From the NCBI GenBank assembly GCA_017642335.1, contig JAGCPF010000019.1, forward strand, positions 1 to 64,000: a DNA stretch of 64,000 nt, in the 5' to 3' direction. This DNA is from Fibrobacter sp. (GTDB lineage: Bacteria > Fibrobacterota > Fibrobacteria > Fibrobacterales > Fibrobacteraceae). The position numbers were made by a program, and so were the translations under genes. The notes beneath the pieces are model-generated. The model searched no databases and was not told the DNA's origin. It saw only the letters and a list, made by a program, of their open reading frames with translations. Below are positions 24,457 through 33,122 of this stretch, one piece after another (position 1 is the stretch's first letter; each line of letters starts with the position of its first letter).

Positions 24457-26856
24457 ATGGCTGTTACTCTGGAACAATTGAAGAAAGCGGTCGGTAAGAA
24501 GAAAGGCGTTTCGATGGCCTTTGCTTGGCTTGCCGACTTGGAACGCGCCTCGGGCGACCTGGATGGCTCCCTGCGAAGGGTGAATGCCGGGCTCCAGAGC
24601 AATGCGGCAGACCTTCCGGGTATGTTGGTCCGCTCCCGCATTCTTTTCGAGAGGGGCGAGTTCGAGGATTGTATCAAGGAATGCGAGAAGGCTCTGAAGC
24701 ACGACCCCTTCTGCCTGTCTGCCCAGAAACGTATGGGCGATGCCTTTGACCAGCTGGGTAACGAGGCCGAGCGCAACAAGTGCTACCGCCGCGTTCACGA
24801 CATGGATCCGCTCGATAGCTTCTGGAAAGAAGAATACGACGTCGTTCTGGCTACTGCCGCTGCGGTCCAGGATTCCGATTTCGTCATGCCCGGACTTTCT
24901 GCGGAAGGTTCCGACAATGCTTCGGGCGAGGGGCTTTCGTTCCTTTCCGGCGACGGCGACAGTTCTCTGTTCGTGAAGGAAAACTCCATCAATCCGGACG
25001 AACCGGCTCCCGAGGAATCCTCCGGCATTTTCGAGAAGTCTCTCGATTCCAGCGCAGATTCCGTTTCCTCCATTTTCTCGAAATCCGCCGAGGACAAGAC
25101 CACGAAGTCCCCGTTCGAGGATTTCTCCATCGACGAGCAGGTCGGTTCCATCGAGGATGCCGACACCGATTCCTCCGCGTCTCCGTTCGACAGCAAGGGT
25201 TCTGCCGAAGAAGATCCGTTCGCAGCCCTTTCGGCTCTGCTGCCCAATGACGACGGTGCCGACGGTTCCGCTATGGACAGCCTGCAGGAATCCCTCGATG
25301 CGGCCATGGCCGATCTTGATTCCGGAGATGCGGACAAGCTTGACGAGTTCTCCGAGGGCGACAACATTTCTGGCGGCGATGTATCCAACGTGTTTGCCAG
25401 CATGTTTGGTGACGATTCCCTTGATGAGGCTGAAGAAGCGACTACGGAAAGCTCCCCGTTCAATCACCTAAACATCCCGAACGAAGTTTCTCCGGATTCC
25501 TTCAATGCTAAAGAAGTCGAGTCCGACAATATTTCCTTGACGAATGACGAGAACCTGTTCGGGCTCATGGAAAAGATTGATGTGCATTCCGATGCTCCTG
25601 AGGCTGCACCGGAAGGCGAAAAGGCCGAGACTCCTGCTGCGCAGGATGCTACGGAAAGTTCGGCTAAAGACGCTCTGGCCGACGATAAGCCGCAGAGCGT
25701 GGACAGCGCCTTTGCAAGCATCTTCGGTGAGGATGAACTGCCCGAAGAGATTCCGCAGAACACCGCTAAAGTGGAACCCGCTGTTGAGCCAGAGGCAAAA
25801 CCCGTGGAAGAACCCGCGGAAGAGATTGAGGAAGACCCTCTTGCCGAACTCCAGGAAATTACGCCTGTGGAACCGCCTCCCATGAAAGTGGCTCCCGCAA
25901 GGCCCGCTGCAGAAGATGGACCGCAGAGCCTGGACAGCGCTTTCGCGAGCATTTTCGGCGAAGACGAACTGCCCGAGGAACATCCGCAGGAATCCTTCAC
26001 GGCGGCACCTGCAGAAGAAACCCCTGCCGATACGACGCTTTCCTTTGCAAGTGAAGCCGTTGGCTCGCTGAATTCCATCTTCGGTGACGACGAGTCTCTT
26101 GAAGAAAACTCCGGAACGGAAGACGATATTTCTGCCGTCTTTAGCGACAATTCCGATATTCCCGTTGTAAAGCCCGACGAATCTGTTGGCGGAGAGGAAA
26201 GCCCTGTTCTTGGCTCGCTCTCGGAACAGGTGGCCAAGGCCGAGGACGAACTGGAACTGCCGCATTCAGTCGGTGCTTCTGAACAAACTTCCGGAGAGTC
26301 TGAGACGATTGAAAAGGAAGTGGGCAGCGCGCTCAATTCTATCTTGGGCGACGATGACCTTGACTTGCCCGAGCTGTCTCCTGCGAAGGAAGAAACCCCG
26401 GCGCAGGAAGCCCCGACGCAGGAATCTACGAGCGCGGCCATTGAGGAACGCGTGATTCCTTCCAGTGCGGACGCTTCGCTCGAGGCCGAAGTGAACGGCG
26501 CCTTCAAGGGCCTGTTCTTCACGGACGACGACTCCCTTTCGGAATCGGCTGAAAACAGCGAACCTTCCAACAAGGGCCTCGATTTCCTCATGTCCGGCGA
26601 TTCCGACGACGAGGTCTCCGTTGGCCTTATCAAGGATCCTTCCAAGCCGCTGGATCGCGGTGCCGCCGACATCGACGAGAGCCTGAACACAAAGACGCTC
26701 GCCGAAATCTATTTTGAACAAGGTCTCTACGGCAAGGCGCTGGACATTTACCAGGACCTCTGCCTGAAGGAACCGAAGAACGCGGAATACCGTACCCGCT
26801 TGGAAGAAATCGAAAAGATTTATCGCGAAAAGTTCGGAGGCAATGTAAATGGCTGA
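24457..26856 (+). CDS. Large acidic TPR protein with repeated FGEDELPEE motifs (FimV-like architecture)
   Basis: 799 aa. TPR helices occupy about 1-125 and again the last 65 residues (LAEIYFEQGLYGKALDIYQD). Between them lie some 600 residues of acidic low-complexity sequence with at least six copies of a short motif: VFASMFGDDSLDE, AFASIFGEDELPEE (twice), LNSIFGDDESLEE, LNSILGDDDLDLPE and FKGLFFTDDDSL. There is no signal peptide. The layout of an acidic middle and a C-terminal TPR recalls the cytoplasmic part of FimV/TspA. The gene overlaps pilT by 8 nt, so a role in type IV pilus or twitching regulation is inferred. The repeated motif may be a docking peptide for a partner. Confidence 0.65.
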   Translation: MAVTLEQLKKAVGKKKGVSMAFAWLADLERASGDLDGSLRRVNAGLQSNAADLPGMLVRSRILFERGEFEDCIKECEKALKHDPFCLSAQKRMGDAFDQLGNEAERNKCYRRVHDMDPLDSFWKEEYDVVLATAAAVQDSDFVMPGLSAEGSDNASGEGLSFLSGDGDSSLFVKENSINPDEPAPEESSGIFEKSLDSSADSVSSIFSKSAEDKTTKSPFEDFSIDEQVGSIEDADTDSSASPFDSKGSAEEDPFAALSALLPNDDGADGSAMDSLQESLDAAMADLDSGDADKLDEFSEGDNISGGDVSNVFASMFGDDSLDEAEEATTESSPFNHLNIPNEVSPDSFNAKEVESDNISLTNDENLFGLMEKIDVHSDAPEAAPEGEKAETPAAQDATESSAKDALADDKPQSVDSAFASIFGEDELPEEIPQNTAKVEPAVEPEAKPVEEPAEEIEEDPLAELQEITPVEPPPMKVAPARPAAEDGPQSLDSAFASIFGEDELPEEHPQESFTAAPAEETPADTTLSFASEAVGSLNSIFGDDESLEENSGTEDDISAVFSDNSDIPVVKPDESVGGEESPVLGSLSEQVAKAEDELELPHSVGASEQTSGESETIEKEVGSALNSILGDDDLDLPELSPAKEETPAQEAPTQESTSAAIEERVIPSSADASLEAEVNGAFKGLFFTDDDSLSESAENSEPSNKGLDFLMSGDSDDEVSVGLIKDPSKPLDRGAADIDESLNTKTLAEIYFEQGLYGKALDIYQDLCLKEPKNAEYRTRLEEIEKIYREKFGGNVNG

Positions 26857-27970
26857 ACAGCAGGAACGTCGTGTTGAGCTCCGCATAGAGCATCTTCTCC
26901 GTGAGATGGTGAACCGAAAGGCTTCTGACCTTCATATCCGCGTTGGCGCCTCTCCGACATTCCGCATTAACGGCCTGTTGCAGCGCCCGTTCGATATCAA
27001 GGTCGATGGCGTTATGATGGATTCCTTCCTGGACGACATCATGAACCGCGACCAGAAGGTTCGTTTTGAACAAAATAAGGAATGCGACTTCGCCGTGGGT
27101 GCTCGCGAGCTGGGCCGTTTCCGTGTGAACGTCTTTAGGCAGCGTGGTTCCATCGCTATCGTGATTCGTCACATCAAGGCGCAGATTCCGCCGTTCGAGG
27201 ATCTGCAGCTCCCCGAGGTCATTCGCGACATGGCCTTGACCAAGCGCGGCCTTGTTCTTGTGACCGGTACGACGGGCTCCGGCAAGTCGACGACGCTTGC
27301 GTCCATGATTGACCATATCAGCAATCACGAATCCGTCAACATCATCACGGTCGAAGACCCTATCGAATACCTTTACAAGGACAACAAGGCGATTATTTCG
27401 CAGCGCGAAATCGGCGTGGATACGTTGTCTTATGGGAATGCCTTGCGCGCCGCCCTTCGTCAGGACCCCGACGTCTTGCTGATTGGCGAAATCCGTGATC
27501 TCGAGACGATGCAGATTGCCTTGACCGCTGCGGATACCGGCCACATGGTGTTTGCCACGATTCATACTACCAATGCGACGGAGACGATTCACCGCGTGCT
27601 CTCGATGTACCCGCCGCACCAGCACGACGAAATCCGCTTGCTGCTTGCCGAAGTGCTTGCCGGCATTATCTCGCTGCGCCTGTTGCCGACCAAGGACGGT
27701 AAGGGCCGCGTCCCCGCTGCGGAAATCCTCGTGAATACCGGTGCCATCAAGGAATATATCCAGGACAAGGACAAGATTGACCTTGTCGAACAGGCGATTG
27801 CCGACGGGCACATGCAGTACCGCAGCCAGACCTTTGACCAGGCCTTGCTCAAACTGTACACGGAAGAAAAGATCTCTCTTGAAACGGCCATGCGTGCCGC
27901 CACGAACCCGGATGACTTCGACCTTAAGATTCGCGGTATTTCAGGAACGTCCGAACGCGGCTGGATGTAG
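26849..27970 (+). CDS. pilT: Type IV pilus retraction ATPase PilT
   Basis: 373 aa. The N-terminal PAS-like domain contains KASDLHIRVGASPTFRINGL. Walker A is GTTGSGKST (140-148), followed by the Asp box VEDPIEY, Walker B with LLIGEIRDLET and the His box ATIHTTNATETI. The C-terminal part is full length, but the usual AIRNLIRE-type helix is replaced by LVEQAIADGHMQYRSQTFDQ. It is a hexameric ATPase at the inner face of the pilus machine that powers pilus retraction. No other pilus gene is in the window; it is translationally coupled to the acidic TPR gene. Confidence 0.95.
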   Translation: MAEQQERRVELRIEHLLREMVNRKASDLHIRVGASPTFRINGLLQRPFDIKVDGVMMDSFLDDIMNRDQKVRFEQNKECDFAVGARELGRFRVNVFRQRGSIAIVIRHIKAQIPPFEDLQLPEVIRDMALTKRGLVLVTGTTGSGKSTTLASMIDHISNHESVNIITVEDPIEYLYKDNKAIISQREIGVDTLSYGNALRAALRQDPDVLLIGEIRDLETMQIALTAADTGHMVFATIHTTNATETIHRVLSMYPPHQHDEIRLLLAEVLAGIISLRLLPTKDGKGRVPAAEILVNTGAIKEYIQDKDKIDLVEQAIADGHMQYRSQTFDQALLKLYTEEKISLETAMRAATNPDDFDLKIRGISGTSERGWM

Positions 27971-27976
27971 CATTAA

Positions 27977-29521
27977 ATGTCAAAATTTATTCTGTCTTTT
28001 ATCTCGGTCCTGGTCCTTGGCGGCATGGTCTCTTCGATGGCCGCCTCTCCGGTAATCGGTCCAGAACACACCAGAAACCTGAAACTTCTTGAAGCGTCCC
28101 CGATGCTCTTCGAACTGCATCGCCAGACGACCGGCGACCACTTGCAGTATTTTGCCTATCCGCGCCGTGATACGAATTTCATCAAGCACTTTAGGGAAAC
28201 AGAAGGGTCCGCGCTGCTTTACGTGGACCGTCTTCCCGGTGATACCTCCTCGCGCCCGTCATCCTACGGTCTGGCCGCGTCGATTGTGGGTGGGGTAGAC
28301 TATCGCGGTGGCGGGTCATTGGGGGATTCCCTCTGGCATCGTGATGGTGAGTCCCTCAAGGATACTATCTGGCCCGGCATCGACGGTGGACTTTACTTGC
28401 GAGGCTTCATCGACTCGGTGGATTTCGTCTTGGATGCCCGAATTTACGGCGAGGGGCACACAAAAAATGCTCGCTCCTTCGACAGGGAGTTCTTGGAAAC
28501 TCAGAAAGCTGAGGATAATTCCGGAGTCGAGTATGTGAGCTATGCCCGTTACCGTGCGCATTTCGCTTTCAACTATGACTGGCTCCGCGTGGATTTTGGC
28601 CGCGACGTGATGCACTGGGGCCCTGGTTACTACAACAACCTCACGCTCAACCAGTTTGCGCTTCCCTACAACATGCTTTCCATGGACATGTTCGTCGGTC
28701 CCCTGCACGTTCTTACGTTTTACGGTGACCTGCGAATTTACAGCAACAGCATGAGCATGGAGAACAAGAAAGAACGGCACCTCTTCGGTCATCGTTATGA
28801 ACTGGCCGTGGGAAATGCGACTGTCGGTTTGAGCGAGATCCAGGTGCTCTTCGACAACATGAAACCCTGGCTTTTCGTGCCCTGTGTTCCTCTGTTCATG
28901 GAGAAGGGCAACTACAGCGAGAATTCCAACAACGGCGCTCTGGCGATGGATTTCAACTACCGCCTGTTCAACTGGGCGCGCCTCTATACGGAGTTCTTCA
29001 TGGATGACATGGAAAGTCCGGTGAGCCTTATCAGGAACGACAACATAGAGGCCAAGTGGGCTTGGATGGCCGGCTTGCAGGTCGCTCACGATTTCAAGGT
29101 GAAGGGTAAACGCCTCGAGGCGGGTTCCATAGCTGAATACGCCCGCATCGAGCCCTACGTTTATTCGCATTTCGAGAAGAATACGGCCCAGCTTGCCCAC
29201 CTGGGGTACCCTCTGGGCAACCAGAACGGTCCGAATAGCCAGGTCGTGGACTGGACTGTGTACGGCAGGTTCGATGGCCACATCTTTGTGTCGGTGCGCA
29301 ATTCCTGGTTCTGGAAGGGAACGGACTACGGTAGCGCCGTGAACGACACGACCCCGTTCCGTGTCCATAGGAAAACCCCGAAGAAGTTCCTCGACGGGGC
29401 CTCGATGGAGTATTCCATAACGCCGGCGTTGGCCTACGAGGGCCGCTACGCATCCTTTATGAGCGAATTCACGTTGATAAACGACAAAAAGGTTTATCTC
29501 CGTGCCGGGTTTAAGTTTTAG
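27977..29521 (+). CDS. Capsule-assembly Wzi-like outer-membrane protein
   Basis: 514 aa, with a signal peptide at about 1-22 (MSKFILSFISVLVLGGMVSS). The remainder is rich in aromatic beta strands. The segment VDFGRDVMHWGPGYYNNLTL followed by NQFALPYNMLSMD matches the conserved core of Wzi/capsule-assembly barrels. Members bind capsular polysaccharide at the cell surface. It starts 6 nt after pilT, and the TrhP-like gene follows after 8 nt, so all may be on one transcript. Assignment to Wzi rests on that motif and on length. Confidence 0.7.
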   Translation: MSKFILSFISVLVLGGMVSSMAASPVIGPEHTRNLKLLEASPMLFELHRQTTGDHLQYFAYPRRDTNFIKHFRETEGSALLYVDRLPGDTSSRPSSYGLAASIVGGVDYRGGGSLGDSLWHRDGESLKDTIWPGIDGGLYLRGFIDSVDFVLDARIYGEGHTKNARSFDREFLETQKAEDNSGVEYVSYARYRAHFAFNYDWLRVDFGRDVMHWGPGYYNNLTLNQFALPYNMLSMDMFVGPLHVLTFYGDLRIYSNSMSMENKKERHLFGHRYELAVGNATVGLSEIQVLFDNMKPWLFVPCVPLFMEKGNYSENSNNGALAMDFNYRLFNWARLYTEFFMDDMESPVSLIRNDNIEAKWAWMAGLQVAHDFKVKGKRLEAGSIAEYARIEPYVYSHFEKNTAQLAHLGYPLGNQNGPNSQVVDWTVYGRFDGHIFVSVRNSWFWKGTDYGSAVNDTTPFRVHRKTPKKFLDGASMEYSITPALAYEGRYASFMSEFTLINDKKVYLRAGFKF

Positions 29522-29529
29522 GGGTTACA

Positions 29530-30843
29530 ATGACAGTTAAGAAACCGGAACTCTTGGCGCCGGCGGGCGACCTCGTTCGCATGCGCTATGCCTATGCTTA
29601 CGGCGCCGATGCCGTTTATGCCGGCCAGCCCGCTTTTTCGCTGCGTGCCCGCGAGAACGGCTTCAGGAATTTGGACGACCTGGCGGAAGGCATTGCCTAT
29701 GCGCACAGCCTTGGAAAGAAGTTCTACCTGACGAGCAATGTCATCCCGAGAAACGTGAAGGTCAAGGCCTTCCAGAAGGCCCTGCTTTCTGCCCTCGAAC
29801 TCAAGCCCGATGCCTTGATCGTTGCCGACCCCGGCTTTGTCGGCTGGCTGCGCAAGGTTTCTCCCGAAACCGAAATCCACCTTTCTGTTCAGGCGAACAC
29901 GACCAACTATCTTGCGGCCTCGTTTTGGAAGGATCTGGGTGTGCGCAGGATTATTTTGAGCCGCGAACTTCGGTTGTCTGAAATTTTAGAGATAAAGAAT
30001 CGTATTCCGGACCTTGAACTGGAGGTGTTTGTTCACGGCGCCGTTTGCATGGCCATGTCCGGCCGCTGCATGCTTTCGAACTGGGTGGCTCATAGGGATG
30101 CCAACCAGGGGGCATGCAACAATTCCTGCCGGATGCCTTACCGCCTTTACGCGAACCCGGAACCGCAGTGTGACGACTATCACACTCATGAAGGAAACTT
30201 CTCCTTGCAAAGGGCGGACAAGCCCGAACTCGATCCTATCGCGCTGGACGAGGACACTTGGGGCACGTACTTTATGAGCAGCCGCGACCTTTGCGCTCTG
30301 GACGTGGTTCCGGAACTCGTCGCGGGTGGTCTGGATTCTTTCAAGATCGAGGGGCGTACACGCTCGGTATACTATTTGAGCCAGGTGGTGCGGGCATACA
30401 GGATGGCCATAGATGCCGTCGCCTCGGGCGGGGGAGTCCCGGACGAGAGTCGCCGCGCTATCGACTTCGTGGACGGGCGCGGGTTCATGCCGGGATTCTT
30501 GCGCGGGCCCCTGCCGCAAAACTACGAGGCGTCGCACGTGGATGCTGCCGGAGGTTGCGTGGCGGCGCAGGTGACCGAGTACGAATCGAGCACCGGTGCC
30601 CTGAAGGTGAACGTGAAAAATCCGTTCTCGGTGGACGATCCGCTGGAACTGATGACCCCGGAAGGCATGGGCCCGATAGAGGTTTCTTCGCTGGTCGATT
30701 TTCGCGGGCAGGCGGCGGACAGGCTGAATCCGGGCACGGAAGGTCGCGTTTTTTTGCAAAAAGATGTGCAAAATATCGCAAAAAAGGCGAATTTCGCCTT
30801 TATCGTGAAGAAAAACCTTTTTTCGCGATTCGACAAAAAATAA
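29530..30843 (+). CDS. U32-family tRNA hydroxylation protein, TrhP/YegQ-like
   Basis: 437 aa. It begins KKPELLAPAGDLVRMRYAYAYGADAVYAG. The cysteine cluster FVHGAVCMAMSGRCMLSNW ... GACNNSCRMPYR is intact, and DSFKIEGRTRSVYYLSQVVRAY matches TrhP/YegQ. Family members install the hydroxyl group of 5-hydroxyuridine at tRNA position 34, using prephenate and an iron-sulfur cluster. It is distinct from the longer RlhA-like paralogue at 3414-5927. An insert with DDYHTHEGNFSLQRADKPEL near 210-235 is somewhat unusual. Confidence 0.85.
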   Translation: MTVKKPELLAPAGDLVRMRYAYAYGADAVYAGQPAFSLRARENGFRNLDDLAEGIAYAHSLGKKFYLTSNVIPRNVKVKAFQKALLSALELKPDALIVADPGFVGWLRKVSPETEIHLSVQANTTNYLAASFWKDLGVRRIILSRELRLSEILEIKNRIPDLELEVFVHGAVCMAMSGRCMLSNWVAHRDANQGACNNSCRMPYRLYANPEPQCDDYHTHEGNFSLQRADKPELDPIALDEDTWGTYFMSSRDLCALDVVPELVAGGLDSFKIEGRTRSVYYLSQVVRAYRMAIDAVASGGGVPDESRRAIDFVDGRGFMPGFLRGPLPQNYEASHVDAAGGCVAAQVTEYESSTGALKVNVKNPFSVDDPLELMTPEGMGPIEVSSLVDFRGQAADRLNPGTEGRVFLQKDVQNIAKKANFAFIVKKNLFSRFDKK

Positions 30844-30849
30844 ATTTAC
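30842..30849 (+). promoter_or_regulatory. -7-like element TAAATTTA before the 30853 gene
   Basis: TAAATTTA overlaps the stop codon of the TrhP-like gene and ends 3 nt before ATG 30853. No Shine-Dalgarno is present, so a leaderless internal transcript is possible. Confidence 0.35.
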
Positions 30850-30852
30850 CAT

Positions 30853-31290
30853 ATGGCTATTGACGAAACAACGAGAAAGCGCAACGCGCTGGAACTCTAT
30901 CAGATCGATGAGGATTCCATCGTTCCCTTTTTCAAGTCGCACATAGCCGAACTGCGCAAGTTCATCCGCGAGCATGCGGAATCGAGGCTCTCCCTTCTGG
31001 AACTCCTGAAGCAGTTTATCCGTATCTACCGTTTGCCGTTCAACATGCAGCGTTACATGTCGGTGCAGAGCACGTTTATCCGCGAGACTCTGCAGGAACG
31101 CACGCAGAATAGGCAGGACGCGGTGAGCCACTGGATTCAGGAGCACGCCGGTCGCCACCGCGACAGGATGATTCAGCTGCAGTGCCTGTTCCTGGACCGC
31201 ATCAAGGCGCGTCTGATTCCGGAAATTCAGAATATGCTCGATAGCACTCCCGATGAAGCTGAAGAGGAACGTACGGTTTTCCGTCCGTAA
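30853..31290 (+). CDS. Hypothetical helical protein, 145 aa
   Basis: MAIDETTRKRNALELYQIDE ... DEAEEERTVFRP. The sequence is predicted almost wholly alpha-helical and is rich in Arg and Gln (for example ETLQERTQNRQDAVSHWIQE), without membrane segments or recognised motifs. It starts 9 nt after the TrhP-like gene on the same strand and has no clear Shine-Dalgarno. I do not recognise the family. It may be an RNA- or protein-binding partner, but that is a guess from charge only. Confidence 0.6.
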   Translation: MAIDETTRKRNALELYQIDEDSIVPFFKSHIAELRKFIREHAESRLSLLELLKQFIRIYRLPFNMQRYMSVQSTFIRETLQERTQNRQDAVSHWIQEHAGRHRDRMIQLQCLFLDRIKARLIPEIQNMLDSTPDEAEEERTVFRP

Positions 31291-31679
31291 ATTGGAAGTC
31301 ATTGGCAGTCAACGTTTTCCATTTAAAAAATTATCTTGTTTGCAAAAAAAATGGCGTTTTTGGCGCGTAATGGCCGATTCTGTTGTTTGTATTGGTGCTC
31401 GTTTGTATAAATTTTATTATGAAATTACTTATAAAAAAATGTCAAGGGATGGTTTCAAATTTTTCTGTTGATAGAATGTGAAATCTAAGGGATGTTTTTT
31501 TGATTGGCAGGTTATTAACTCGGTCAATGATGGTAGCTGGACGGGGGGTGAAAAAATTTTTGCCTTTTTTGGGCTGTTTCTTGTGTTTTTGAAAAAAAGC
31601 CGGGGACGTCTCTCACAAAGAGAAAGGCTTTATTTAATTTTTTTGTAAGTTTTTTTGACCCCCTCGTTTTGGAATAACT
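31291..31679. other. 389-nt AT-rich intergenic region upstream of the dnaA-family gene
   Basis: No coding potential is evident. The region is markedly AT-rich compared with the flanks, with runs such as ATTTAAAAAATTATC and AATTTTATTATGAAATTACT. No canonical TTATCCACA box was found. The sequence CTGTGGAAAA at the gene start (31678-31687) is close to an inverted DnaA box (TTTTCCACA). Other features are a terminator-like hairpin at 31593-31645 and several T and A tracts. It could be a promoter/regulatory region or an origin-like AT-rich segment. Confidence 0.5.
31593..31645 (+). terminator. Possible hairpin terminator upstream of the dnaA-family gene
   Basis: AAAGCC (31596-31601) can pair with GGCTTT (31626-31631), with an inner CTCT/AGAG pairing, followed by ATTTAATTTTTTT. 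The outer and inner stems are separated by unpaired bases, so stability is uncertain. Confidence 0.35.
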
Positions 31680-33122
31680 GTGGAAAATACTATTTCTTTA
31701 TTGGATATATCGTCGTCGCCGTGGCTTCGTGTCCTTGAGTACGTTCGTTCGAAATGTAATGAATTTGGTGCTGCCTTTTTGGATGCTGTAGGCTTTGAAG
31801 GCGTGCAGGACGGATATGCCCAGCTGACCGTACCCGACACTTTCCGCGCCACTTGGCTGGACAGTCATTACGGCGACCTCTTCCGCAAGGCCTTCAGTGC
31901 CGTTCTGGGTTCCGAATTCGTCGATTATACGATTCGTCTTCTGGCCCCTTCCGCTGCCGTTCCCGAAATGAAGCTGCCTACCCCGGCTGTGGCGCGCCCC
32001 GTCGCCAAGCCCAAGGCCAGGAACGTTGCCGCGAACGACCTCAAGCTTTACCCCCGGTTCACATTTGAGAACTTCGTGGAGGGCAGTTGCAACTCCACGG
32101 CGTTAAAGGCCTGCAGGACTGTGTCGGAAAATCCGGGTGACCCGTCCTTGAACCCGCTGTTTATCTATGGCGCTTCCGGTCTCGGCAAGACGCACCTGTT
32201 GCAGTCCATTGCTGCGGATCTGGTCGCGAAAAAGCCCGAGATGCGGGTTACCTATTGCCATGCGGCCGACTTCTTCCGCGATTACACGGCCATCTACAAG
32301 AACCGTTCCGAATCCCGCGCACTGCAGGAAAAGTTTGAACAACGTTACATGCGCTGCGATTGCCTGTTGCTCGACGATATCCAGTGGATTGAGCAGGGCG
32401 TCAAGACGCTCGAGAAGCTTTTCGCGCTGGTTGCGCATCTCCGTTCGCACGGCAAGCAGGTTGTCATCACGTGCGACAGACATCCGTCGAGTTTCTGTTC
32501 CGGGGAAGCCTCTTCGCCGAACCATAAGTCGGCCATCCCGCACATTTCCAAGACCTTCCTGGCCCAGCTGGAATCCTGCGTGGCGGTAGGCCTTGACGAG
32601 CCGGACATGACGACTCGCCTGAACCTTATCGAGAGAAAATCCGTCCACGTGCCGTTCGTGGACCGAGACCGCGAGGAAATTTGCAGGTTTCTCTCTGTGC
32701 AGCCGCGCAGCAATGTGCGCGACATCGAGGGCCTTATCAACTGGCTCTACGCCATGCACACCTTGAACGGGGTGGAACTGGATTTTGCCTGCGTCAAGCG
32801 CCTGATGGGCGAGAACAAGTCCGGCGGGGTAGCCTCCGCGCCGACGATCCGGAGCATTGCCGACACGGTCGCTTTCCAGTTCAACGTTGATTTTTTGGCG
32901 CTTGCCTCGAAGCGCCAGGACGCAGCGGCTTCGGTGCCGCGCAAGGTGGCCATGCTGCTTTGCCGCGAGTACACGTCGGAATCGCTCGTTTGTATCGGGG
33001 ATGCGTTTAATCGCGACTATGCCACTGTAATTGCCGCCTTGAAATCCCTTAAGGTGCAAATGGAAAAGGATGGCGCGCTGAAACGGCGCGTGGATGACAT
33101 CCGCTACATGCTGGAAGCATGA
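31680..33122 (+). CDS. Chromosomal replication initiator DnaA-family protein (divergent)
   Basis: 480 aa from GTG 31680. Domain I (about 10-85) has the DnaA pattern WLRVLEYV ... LTVPDTFRATWLDSHYGDLF. A short linker precedes the AAA+ domain (about 122-330) with a Walker A variant FIYGASGLGKTHLLQSI (164-171) and Walker B LLLDDIQW. Domain IV (about 395-475) keeps the helix-turn-helix signature but reads GDAFNRDYATVIAALKSL, where classic DnaA has RDHTTV: the His and first Thr that contact the DnaA box are Tyr and Ala. No dnaN, recF or gyrB follows. It may be a paralogue or the main initiator with altered box specificity. Confidence 0.78.
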   Translation: MENTISLLDISSSPWLRVLEYVRSKCNEFGAAFLDAVGFEGVQDGYAQLTVPDTFRATWLDSHYGDLFRKAFSAVLGSEFVDYTIRLLAPSAAVPEMKLPTPAVARPVAKPKARNVAANDLKLYPRFTFENFVEGSCNSTALKACRTVSENPGDPSLNPLFIYGASGLGKTHLLQSIAADLVAKKPEMRVTYCHAADFFRDYTAIYKNRSESRALQEKFEQRYMRCDCLLLDDIQWIEQGVKTLEKLFALVAHLRSHGKQVVITCDRHPSSFCSGEASSPNHKSAIPHISKTFLAQLESCVAVGLDEPDMTTRLNLIERKSVHVPFVDRDREEICRFLSVQPRSNVRDIEGLINWLYAMHTLNGVELDFACVKRLMGENKSGGVASAPTIRSIADTVAFQFNVDFLALASKRQDAAASVPRKVAMLLCREYTSESLVCIGDAFNRDYATVIAALKSLKVQMEKDGALKRRVDDIRYMLEA

